In this document: positions 50,547 to 61,800 of the stretch, piece by piece | Position numbering within the stretch: position 1 is the stretch's first letter | Layout of the letters: each line of letters starts with the position of its first letter | Origin: Cellulophaga sp. HaHa_2_95 | GTDB lineage: Bacteria > Bacteroidota > Bacteroidia > Flavobacteriales > Flavobacteriaceae | Assembly (NCBI RefSeq): GCF_019278565.1 | Contig: NZ_CP058988.1 | Coordinates: 1,798,001 to 1,862,000 of the forward strand | DNA: 64,000 bases | Direction: 5' to 3' | Translations under genes and position numbers: made by a program | The notes under the pieces: generated by a model | Database searches by the model: none | Told to the model about the DNA's origin: nothing | The model's input: only the letters and a program-made list of their open reading frames with translations

Positions 50547-52607
50547 TTAATTTCTATTGGCGCGATAGGTGATTTTTCTATTGGTAATAACGGTTGTAGG
50601 GACAGTTTTGTTAACAGTTACTGTCGCAGAAGGATCATCTGTGGTTGTATTCGAATCGGTTTGATCTTGACTATTGGAAACAGTATTCGTATAGTCTACT
50701 GTTGATACATAAACATTATCTAGTCCAGCTTTGGTTACAAGGATTAAGGTTTCTAAATCTCCAGAATCCATATTACCGACATTCCAATTAGGGTAGGTGA
50801 ATGATCCTTTTGACACGGAGGAAGAAATTAATTCTAGGCCCGAAGGTAATACATCGGTCAACACTAAATTGGTAACAGAATCTATTCCTAAAGTTTCAAC
50901 AGTAATGGTAAAAGTTACGGTATCACCGTCATACACTACATTTTGATCGGCATCTTTATTAAGAACGATATCAGGATTGCAATAATAAGCGGTTAAAGGT
51001 TGCGAATCATAAGTACAACCTCCTTTTGTCACACGTACATAATAATCTCCAGCACTGCTTGGAGTATATTTTGCACTATTAGCTCCTGCAATCAAAGATC
51101 CATTTTCATACCATTGATAATCATCAAAATTGGGGTCTACAACTTCTACTTCAGCTGTAGGTAAACAGCCGCCGCCGGTTACTTGTAAATCTACTTCAGG
51201 AACAGTATCAAACCCAGAAAAATATCCAGCAATACCTCTAGCGCCATTAAATCCTATAAAACCAACTGCAATTGGACCGGTAGATTCTACACTTACATCC
51301 CCTGTTAATCCGGGTACATAATATGTTTTCCATAAGGTAGTTCCTGCTACACTCGAAGGAGCGGGAAGCGCTACGGTACCAGAACCGTCTGTTACGATGA
51401 TATTGGCATCAGGAGTAGAGGTAGAGGCAATGATAGTTACTCCTCCAGAAAGTGTTGTTCCTGCTACATTAGTGATGTCAGGAATATTATCCATAACGTC
51501 TGGCAAAAGGCAATTAACGGGGGCAACAAAATTTAATCCTTGCGTATATACAGCACTAGAACCTGCTAAACATTGATATGCATAAGCATCTTTGGAAGTA
51601 GAGACAAACATATTGGCGCCGATACTGTTAGAGGAATAGTAAGTGCTAGGTATTTCAAAATAGTCACCATTATTCAGTGTCGCCAGTGCCGTGGTACTAC
51701 CGTTTACATAAATTTCTGTATTATTTTGGGTCGCAATTATAATAGGGAATTCTGTGGCACCATTGGTTCCACCATTACCTCTTACAAAAACATACTCTTT
51801 ACCTAATTTATTTTCAGGAACGGGTTGGTCTATTCCTGCATCCCGATTGCTAGAATTTGCTTGTCTTCCATAATTTAAGGATCCGTTGCTAATAACAATA
51901 TTTTTATCGGCTACGATAGAAGCGCCGATCCACCCTTGGCTTTGTGCTACAGAAAATGTATTTCCCATATATGCCTCGAAAACAAATGATTGATTAGCGT
52001 TTAGAGTAATTTGATAAGAATCGGCGGTTATCCCTGACGCGTTGTTTCCTAATCTAAAAACACAATCAGGATCATATCCTGATAAGGTAATTAGGGTATT
52101 ATTTTCGGTAGCCATGATACCCACGGTGTTCGATTTAGAAACGTGAGTACCTAGATTAGGAACTCCACCCCATTTAAAACGGGTTCCCATAGCAGCTCTA
52201 CCCTTAGAGGTTAAGGAAGCAGCTTGTGAACCAGAGATTCCTCTGTAATTCACATAAAACTCTTCACCATTCGGAGCTTCAAATCTTAACCCACTGTTAC
52301 TTAAGACAATTCCCGTATTGGCATTACTGACTAGAGATATATTGTTATCGCTATTACCAGGATTGTATACAGCCGGACTAGCCTTTGATAAAGAAAATGT
52401 AGTGATGGGAGTAGCACTAGTGCCTAAATATGCATTTACAGTAAAGGTTGTTGCTTCTGGAGTTGACAGGTAAAATGCTTGTTGTTGTATAGCTTGATTG
52501 TTACTTCCTTGTTTTAGAGGTGGTAAGTAATGTAAATCACTTAATTGTGCTTGTACAATAGAAGTACTAAGAACAAAAAAAGAACAAAATAGATATAAAT
52601 ACTTCAT
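50547..52607 (-). CDS. IgGFc-like/DUF11 surface protein, short paralogue with ITNR-ITYR tail
   Basis: A 686-residue protein with a signal peptide ending VQAQ. It matches the N-terminal part of its neighbour at 47210 segment for segment (SDLHYLPPLKQGSNN, TSLTSKGRAAMGT, GIDQPVPENKLGKEYVF, FVAPVNCLLPD, GIAGYFSGFDTVPEV), then one DUF11 domain (about 560-665). It lacks the TSP3 repeats and the inserted domain. Its last residues are VITNRKITYRANRN, nearly the same as in the neighbour, although the sequences before them differ. It lies directly downstream of the giant adhesin gene. Confidence 0.86.
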   Translation of the reverse strand: MKYLYLFCSFFVLSTSIVQAQLSDLHYLPPLKQGSNNQAIQQQAFYLSTPEATTFTVNAYLGTSATPITTFSLSKASPAVYNPGNSDNNISLVSNANTGIVLSNSGLRFEAPNGEEFYVNYRGISGSQAASLTSKGRAAMGTRFKWGGVPNLGTHVSKSNTVGIMATENNTLITLSGYDPDCVFRLGNNASGITADSYQITLNANQSFVFEAYMGNTFSVAQSQGWIGASIVADKNIVISNGSLNYGRQANSSNRDAGIDQPVPENKLGKEYVFVRGNGGTNGATEFPIIIATQNNTEIYVNGSTTALATLNNGDYFEIPSTYYSSNSIGANMFVSTSKDAYAYQCLAGSSAVYTQGLNFVAPVNCLLPDVMDNIPDITNVAGTTLSGGVTIIASTSTPDANIIVTDGSGTVALPAPSSVAGTTLWKTYYVPGLTGDVSVESTGPIAVGFIGFNGARGIAGYFSGFDTVPEVDLQVTGGGCLPTAEVEVVDPNFDDYQWYENGSLIAGANSAKYTPSSAGDYYVRVTKGGCTYDSQPLTAYYCNPDIVLNKDADQNVVYDGDTVTFTITVETLGIDSVTNLVLTDVLPSGLELISSSVSKGSFTYPNWNVGNMDSGDLETLILVTKAGLDNVYVSTVDYTNTVSNSQDQTDSNTTTDDPSATVTVNKTVPTTVITNRKITYRANRN

Positions 52608-52622
52608 CGTTTTATTATGTGT

Positions 52623-52643
52623 TTTTTAGGAAAAACCTAAAAA
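52623..52643 (-). promoter_or_regulatory. Leader hairpin before the 686-residue surface protein gene
   Basis: An 8-bp stem (TTTTTAGG with CCTAAAAA) with a five-base loop lies 16 bases before the ATG, in the expected 5' leader. It could limit translation; no T run follows. Confidence 0.4.
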
Positions 52644-52659
52644 TCCATTCGAATAACTG

Positions 52660-52667
52660 CAAATTAA
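52660..52667 (-). promoter_or_regulatory. Candidate -7-like element of the 686-residue surface protein gene
   Basis: TTAATTTG on the minus strand, the same octamer as upstream of the paralogue at 50384-50391. Confidence 0.35.
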
Positions 52668-52761
52668 TAAATCTTAGCGACTAAGTACAAGTCTTTGTTG
52701 TCAAAGACAGAAGAACTGTGGTAAGTTTTAACGCACTTTGGTGTTTGAACGTAACATTATC

Positions 52762-52816
52762 AAGAAAAAGAAAAAATCCGAATAAATAGCTTTTAGCTAC
52801 CTATTCGGATTTTTGA
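52762..52816 (-). terminator. Compound terminator of the giant adhesin gene
   Basis: An outer 13-bp stem (AAAAATCCGAATA with its complement at 52802-52814) encloses a small inner stem (TAGCT with AGCTA). On the minus strand it is followed by a T-rich run, 18 bases past the stop codon. Confidence 0.85.
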
Positions 52817-52833
52817 ATTAAATGTTTGGGTTA

Positions 52834-55800
52834 TTATCGGTATAAGGTGAAGTGACCTACAAACTCTCTGTCATCATCAGCTCCGTTTAATTTAATGATA
52901 TACCAGTAATCACCTGTAGGTAAATCAGTATTTTTATATAAGCCATCCCATCCAGTAGGGTTGTCAATTAATCTATACACCTCTCTACCATAACGGTCAT
53001 ATATAGTAATATAGATATCTGGGAATTGGGTTATATTATCTGGGATCCATAAATCATTAGTACCATCTCCATCTGGTGTAAAGAAATTAGGTATTTCTAT
53101 ATCAATAAATTCAATATATATACTTGTTACAGACTCACATCCATTTTCATCGACCACACGAACTTCATAAGTATCTGTACGTCTAATATAGAAAGTGTTG
53201 TCATTACCATTATCAATACCATCAAAATAGTATGTATATTCTTCTTTTCCACCTGTGGCGATTGCTGTAATTTCATTGATGCCTCTTTGTTCAGCTACCA
53301 AAACTAGTGGTTCATAACCTTCAACTTCAAAGTTAAAAGTTCTAATACATCCGTTCGCATGCGCAATAGTGATGTAATGAGCACCCGGCGTCATATTTGT
53401 AAAGTTAGAATCCATAACAAAATCATTAGGATCTACGGAATCCAAGCCATACAAAACGTCGCCACTTACACTAGGATCTTCAAACACTATATCTAAGTTA
53501 TTTTCAGGAACATCACCTGTACATACATAGATTACGGTCGCTGTAGCATTTAAATTTTCTCCAGCATCAACAATTACCGTCTGACTTGTAATACATCCAT
53601 TAGCGTCTTTTACGTATACGGTATACGCATCTGCTGCCAAGTTTTGGTAGGCTACTAGTCCATCTACGAAATCAGCATCAGCATCAGAATTTAGACTGGT
53701 ACTATATGGAGCTGTACCGCCATTGATGGTTAAATTAATAGTACCATCTTCATCACCAAAACAAATCTCTGGAGTAGTGCTGGATACAAATTCTAATAGG
53801 GTAGGCTCTGTGATGGTAACTTCTAGTTGTTCAAAACAACCATTTCTGTCTTGAGCAATTATGGTGTACATGCCAGGTGCTAAATCATTAAATTCATTTG
53901 TTTCATCAAACTTATTAAGGTTTGGTGAAATTGCATACTGGTAGGTACCTGAACCACCTGTCATATTCACAACAATACTTCCATCATTTTCTCCAAAACA
54001 GCTAATGTTCGTAATTTCTGGAGTTACCACTAGCGGTGTTGGCTCCGTAATTTGGATTACGGTAGATATTGTTTCACAATCACCGCTCCGAACATTCACA
54101 TAATACGTACCCATTGGTAAATTTGCAAAAACTTCTGTTGATTGGTAAGGTCTTATTTCAGTAACCAAACCTGCATCAGCAAATAGTCCGTATTGATAAT
54201 TTCCTAATCCGCCATCTGCTCTAGCGCTTATAACAGCAGTATTTTCGCCATTACAATTAATTACTGCCGCTGAAGTATCTACTGCCACAGTTAGTGTTTC
54301 AATTGGGTCAATCACTACCGTATTTGAGACTGTTGAAATACAATTAAAACTATCTCTAATAAAGTACTTATACGTTCCTGCCGTACTATTTTGGAATAGA
54401 TGCGTATCACTACCATTAATTTCATTCATGGTAGTGAAATTCACACCATCAGTACTCCAAGTGTATGGTGCTGTCCCGCCTGTTCCTGTTAATTGCAATT
54501 GTGCATCTACGGTACAACCTAATGGAGATACGGTTACTAAAGATCCGGCAGGTTCAAGTGGATCTACAATTTCTACAATTGATGATTCAAAAGTACAATT
54601 CATATCATCCAAAACACTAACGGTATAAAAACCAGCAGCAAGATTATTAAAAGTTGCAGCTACCTGACTAACAGAAGTACGTAATAAGGTAGTACCTGTT
54701 GCGTCATTATAGGTATTCAATCTATATCTGTAGTTAGCGCTTACATTTCTTGGTGTTAAAGTAAAGGTAACTGAAGCATCTGTATCTCCTTGACAAACTA
54801 AATTGGTATTGCTAATAGTTCCAGTAATAGCATCTGGTACAACCAGATCGAATGCATTTGCAAAAGGAATAGAACAACCAAGAGCATCTTCAACATTCAC
54901 AGCATAATTACCTGCAGGTAAGTTCTGGAATAGATACGCATTTACATTCGTTGCAATTTCAACTGTAGTACTCGTATCTTCATTGATTAAGGTAATAGTA
55001 TATGGAGCTAATCCTCCTGTTGGATCTACATTGGCAGTTCCTAGATCATTGGTACATCCTACATCTTCCGTAACAATAGGAGCTAGGCTTATTGGAGCGC
55101 TTGGCGTAGCAATACTAAATATTCTATTCTGCGGGCAATTTGGTAATCCGTCTTGTATAACTTCAACTCTGTAATTTCCTGCGGCAACAAAAATAGCTGC
55201 TGTTGGTCCCGCATTTGGTGAATTATCGGTAAAGATAAATGCACCATCATCACTAGGGTCGTTTGGCGTACCATTTGTGTTGTAAATAGAATAGGTATAA
55301 CTTCCAGTATACGTAGCATCACTCATGGTCAAACGGATACTACCATCATCACCAAAACAAATCACATCGGATAATTTTTCTACAGCAACACTAAAGGTGT
55401 TCGGTTCCGCTACCACATGTTGTGTTGTAATCACACATCCTGTAACGGTATTGGTGACTTGAATGGTGTGCGTTCCTGGTTGTAAATCTGAAAATAGATT
55501 CGATCCTTGTGCGGTTCCAGAAGGTAACAACCTAAAGCTATAGTCTCCAGGGTTTGTGGCGTAGGTAGAAAGACTACCTGTTACATTCACACTGATATCT
55601 TCACCTAGATTAGCACAACTAATAGCTTCTGTAACGGTTGTAGTGGCAGAAATCAATTGGTCATAAGGAATAACCGTAACGGTCATCTCTGCATTACAAC
55701 CTTTAGAATCAAACACACGGACAATAACGTCACCACCAGCAAAATCTGTATACGTATATGTGGTTGCTGTACCGTTTTGTAATAGAGTACCTGTGGCAAC

Positions 55801-58800
55801 ATCTTCAAATTCAAAACGAGCATAGGTGGTACTGCCCCCTAAGATACTTGAAGCATCTAATACGATAGTAGCATTAGTGGTCGTATTGTCTGTTGTACAG
55901 CCAAATCTATTTACTGTTGGTGCATCAAACGTAATGGTATTGGGTTCTCCAACAACAATAGTCGTTCTAGTAGTCATACATCCGTTAGGACCAGTTCCAG
56001 TTATTTCATACGTAGCTGCAGGGAGCCCTATAAATGTATTTGTAGCTGTGTCATAACTTCCATTGTTAGGCAGTATCGTGTAGCTTAAAGGATTATTACC
56101 ATTGTTTACTTCTGCAATTGCAATAGTACCATCTGAAGCACCATTACAGGTAACATCTTTTGGGGTTGCTGTAAAGTCTGGTTGTATCGCTATTGGAACA
56201 TTTACCGTAAATACTCTAAAACATTCTGGACTAGCAGTATTGGTATCATATACTCTTACAGTATAGGTATCTGCTACATTAATTAAGGCTGTTGCGGGTG
56301 TCGTAAATGCTGTTCTTGCTGTAAATACTCCACTAGCTGAATCTATAATTTCATATTCGTATGCACCAGATCCTGATGAAGCACTTATTAAAATTTCAGC
56401 ATCATTTGTACAACCTAAGTTTTCATCTAACGTAGCTGAAGCTTGTATGGTCGGGTATACTTCTACAGTATCTGAAGCTGTACAGCCATTACCGTCTTTT
56501 ACGAAAACAGTATAGGTATTTACGGTCATATTTGTAAAGACTCCTGAGTTATCTACATAAGTAGCGCCTCCATCTATAGAATATAGCAACGTTGAAGAAT
56601 CTCCTAAAGTGGTATTTATAGTAACTGTTGCTGAGGTGCTACAATTATCTACCGCTACACTGGTAATCGTTGGAGGTGCAGATAAGGCCATTGTGACAGT
56701 CCCTAAAGGATAAGAACAGCCATATTGGTCACTTACACTTACTGCATAATCTCCGGCAGCAGAACCTGCTGGTATCTCTAAAGGATTGTCTGTGGTACCC
56801 GTAGCAATTACTGTAGCGGAAGGATCTGTTACCGTAAAAGTGTAAGTACCTCCACCACCAGTGATAGCATCAACACGTATTAAGCCAGGATTTGCACAAG
56901 CAATATCTTCTAATTTTACTAGTGTAGCTGTTATTGGAGCTAACTCTTCTAATAATATATTTTCTGATGCGGATATACAGGTATCTGTACCACCATCTAT
57001 TTCTGTTACAATGATAAAATATTCATCTGCTATTAAATCTGTAATAGATAAGTTATTGGTAAACCCTACAATAGTACCGGCCATACCTGGCGTAGTTCCA
57101 TTTCCACTTGATCTAACGATAGTACCAGCTATATTATATAACTCCCATCTAAACTGCGTTCCGAATGGGGTTTGGTTGTCGGTAATTGTAAAGTCTATCG
57201 AAGCATTAGCTGCACTGTCACAAGAAGGAGTTGAGGTGTACTCAACTTGTAATGGAAGTGGATTGATGATATCATTAACATTTACATCACTCTGACGAAC
57301 ACATCCATTAAAATCACGCACATAAAAAACATATGTTCTACCAGGTGTTAAACCTGTCCATAAGTAATTACCATGACCTGCAGGAACTGTAACAGCGGTA
57401 CCTGACGAATCATCAGTAGTACCACCAGCATACCAAGTACTTGTCGCAGGGTTAAAGTTTGAAGGATCATCCGAAATTGCATATTCATACCCAGGAGTAC
57501 CTTCTGAACCTTGAACTTTTACTTGTAATTCGTTACAATTAACCACTACTGCGTCTATCGTAATATCTAAATTGTCTAAAGGATAAGGAATTGTATATCT
57601 AGGGAAATCTGTTTGGCAAATTGTATTTCCGGAACCATCAACTGTTCTCATAGAAGGCTCAACATTATCACCTGATAAATATCCCGTTAATCTATCTGTA
57701 GTACCCGGTATCGTATTATCAGCTGTCCAGGTAAGACCACCATCTGCACTAAATTCTATAGTGCCTAGAGTACTAGGGTAGGCGTCAAATCTAAAACCAA
57801 AATCACTCATTAATCCGGTACAGGTACTTGGCGTAATTCCTATGATATCAGCCGTTAACTCGTCAGGATTAGCAATGTTTACATCCGGTACGGTTGCGAC
57901 TAAACAGCCACTCGCATCTGTAATATTAATGGTATAATTTCCAGTTGCTAAATTGTAAAATGTTTTTGTATTACTGATCACGTTTGTATCTGTAGCATTT
58001 GATGCCCCAGCATTGTCCAGGTCTATTATTTCATAAGTATAGGGTGCCACACCAGAAGTTATTTCTACCGCTATTGTGCCTAAACCATTGTAACATTCAG
58101 GATCTGTTGGTGTTGCCGTAAAAGTTAACGGAGTTGCAGGGTCTACGGTAACCGTTTCCGTGTATTCACAATGTGGATCTGCGGCACCATTATCCCAAAC
58201 ATAGACATCATAGGTGCCAGCGTCTGCAGCTGCTACGGTAAATGTACTTGTAGCACTAAAATCTGCTGCGGTTACTGGGGTTGTTGTTGGAACAAAAGCG
58301 TAGGCTAAGTTGCCATCACCACCTGTTGCAGTAACGCTAATGCTACCATCTCCACAAGAGCTAACATCTACGGTAGTTACTGTTGCATTTAAGTTAGGTT
58401 GAATATCAATAGTTTTTAAAACAGATACACATCCAAAGGCATCGGTAACTTCTACATCATAACTACCATTTGCTAAACCTGTAAAGGTATGCGTGTTAGC
58501 AGTAGCTGGGGTAGGAGTAATCCATGCGCCACCGTCTACTCTAAATTTATAATCTCCATTACCATCAGTAACCGTAACTAAAATGGTTGCATTATTTAAG
58601 CCATCATAACATGAAGTTGCTGTAAGGTCAAAATCAATATCATCAAATTTTGTTATAGTAACAGGAACAGTGCTTATCACATCACATCCTTTAGCATCTT
58701 GTACGCGTACAAAATAATCACCTTCTATAACATTTGTAAATGTACTCGAGGTTTGGTATGCTCTAATAATGATATTTCCGGCTTGTTCTAATTGGTACTC

Positions 58801-61800
58801 ATATCCAGGAGAACCTCCTGTTGCGCTTGCTTCTAAAGTTCCACCAGTATTAAAGCAGGTATAATCAGCTGTTTGACTTAAGCTAGGAACTATGGCTGTA
58901 GGTTGTGTTAAAGTTGCGTTTACTGTTGCAGTACAAGTAGTATCGCTTATTTTACGTATTTGTACGGTGTAGGCTCCATCTGCTAAAGTTGCAGCGGTTG
59001 TTACCGGAGAAGTTAATGAAGTTGTCCAAGTAGTACCACCGTCTACAGAATATTCAAATCCGGTTGCCGTATCAAAATTTGTTACTTCAAAACGAATGCT
59101 TCCATTTGTACCAGCATTACAGCTAGGATCTACTGTTCCTAATAATGCTGCTGAAAATTCTTTATTATCTTCTATAACTACAGTTACATCTGCAGTTTTT
59201 TCACAAATTTCAGGAGCTTGAGAAGCTTGAATGTCATCAAGGATTAAATCATTACCGTCATTACTATTTACATTATTACGTATGATAATACCAACAGTGG
59301 TATTCGTACCAGGGTTAAATGTAACTGTACGATTATGCCAATCGTCAGCATTGGTGTTTTTAGGAATCTCTGCTGTTGCAACACTAGCAATAACAGTACC
59401 GGAACCATCTACCAACTCTATGGTCATTTCAGGATTGTTACCGCTACCACTAACCCTCATAAGATTGTAGGCCCATAAAGAGAATGTAATATCTTGATTA
59501 GGTAATACCTCTATTCCGTTTCTAGACCATAAAACACCATTTAGAACAGGTGCTGGATACACGTCTGAGAAAGTACTCACATCGATAGCTAAGAAACGCC
59601 CGTCTGTTAGACCTGTATGATCATTAGGACTTCTTAACGTAGTAATCGGATTGGTCACAAAATTAGTAACGGTATATTCTCCATTTACTAAAATTCCAGC
59701 CGGGCCGCGATTACAGTCTGTAGCAGCGCCGCTTTGTGGTTCATAACAATAATCCGATCCTATTTCAGCTATTTGCGTAGATACACCGGCTCCAAAATTT
59801 TCAAGAAATAATGTGCTTTGATCAGGAGTTATGGTTCCAGAGAAGCCAATAGTTACAGTTTGCGAACCATTGCCCACTCCAGTAAAAATATTATTGTCAA
59901 TCGGTGCATTATCGGTACCATTTAATTGATACGTATAGTCGAAATCTGTAGTGTTTGAAGGGGTGATCGTTACCGTACCCAATCCATCACAATCATAATC
60001 AATGGTACTTGTAAAGTTAGGATCTGCAGGTGCTGTAGGCACTGTAAGTTCCATTTCATACGTACAGTCTAAACCGTCTCTTAATACTAAGTCATAATTT
60101 CCAGGAGCCAATAAGCTAGAAGCAGTACTTGTAAAAGTAGCACCACCATCAAAACTATATTCGTAGGTTCCATCGCCACCAGAAGGGTTTAGTATTTTTA
60201 CCAGTGCCCCAGCAGGATTACAAGAGGCATCTTCGATTATGGAAGCAGAAGCATTTAATCTAAAAGGTTGGTCTATTTCATAATCTTCGCTAGTTTCACA
60301 ACCAGTTGTTGCCGTTGCCCCACTAGAATCCATCACTGTAATCGTATAGATCCCCGCAGCTAAATTATTGAATGTATTTGGAGATTGGTAGGTAGTACCA
60401 CCGTCCAAACTATATAAGTAAGGAGCTGTTCCGCCCGTTACTCCAATAGTTAATGTTGCCGTTGCAGAATCGGCACAGGTTATTGTACTGTGTGTTGCTG
60501 TAATTTCTGGACTACCTAAATCTTCCACTCTAACTGAATTGGATATTCCGAAGCATCCATTACCGTCTCTTAAGATAAAGGTATAATCACCTTCTTCTCC
60601 AGGGTAGTAGGTTAATGGAGCACCACGATAACCGAAAAGGAAATTAGAATTTTCAGTAAATGCAGCATCAGGTACAGATGCCTCATCAGCATATAATGGT
60701 ACACCGTTTTTACTGTAAATGGCCATTTCATAGACAGGGCTTGGTAATCCGCCAGAGGCAGATAAATTTACAATGCCCGCAGTACAGGTTATATTTTCTG
60801 AAGTTACCGCTACTAATTGAAGCGCTTCAATGCTTGCTACTGTGATATTTTGAGTATCTGTACATCCGTCTTGTGTTGTAGTAATTACAATGTAATCATT
60901 TGCAGTTAATCCTGTGAAATCATAGGAATTATCATTTATGGTAGGATGATTGCTAATTGCAGAACCATTGCCACCATTTGTGCCATCATCCAAACGAAGT
61001 TCATATCCGTAATTAGGTAATGCATTTAATACTTGTACGCGTATAGTACCGCCATCATTACAATCTTCTGGGGTAGTTGTTACAGTAACCGTAAAATCTT
61101 CTTCTCTAATTCCGATATCTTCTGTTTCAAAAACACAAGCACCAGCTATTGGAGTATTATCAATAGGATTTAATTGGGTAACCTGTACTTTGTAGGTACC
61201 ATTAGTAGCAATATCAAAATTTGGTCCGTTATTGGCAGAAAAAGGAATTAGAATAGCATCACTAATTACATCTACTAACTGAAAACCATAACCAGAACCT
61301 ACATTTGTTATTCTTATATTTCCATCTGTTTCACATAATATATTTTTAGAGGTGAAGTCTAAGTCCAACTCATTTTTAAATACCGTGAAATAGAAACGGC
61401 TAGAACATCCATTGGTATAATTTAAAACAACTCTATATTCGCCACTATCGGTAGCCGTAAAATTGTTTAGTGTTGAAACTTCGGACCAAGTACAAGTTCC
61501 ATTTTTATTTCCACAATCCTCACCGCTGTCTGCACAACTAGCTTCATCTAGTAGTTGCCAAGAAATACTTTGAGCATCGGTGATTCCCAATTGAAGTGTT
61601 ACTTCATCTGCAGCACCACACAAGTATATTTTAGGTAATAGATCACCGTCAATAGAACAGGTTGCAATTTCTCCTTGAATATCATTATCAGGATTAGTAT
61701 CATTATTTACTTGATTAAAATAATCTACTATAGGATTTGTTTGTGTCGTTCCAAAACGTTCTACTTTAATGCGTTCTATTAAATTAGGACAGCTGCCATC

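Noticed and set aside
47210..52607. The two IgGFc-like genes as a recent DNA duplication or mobile element
   Set aside because: The proteins are clearly paralogous but well diverged, and no flanking direct or inverted repeats or transposase genes are visible.
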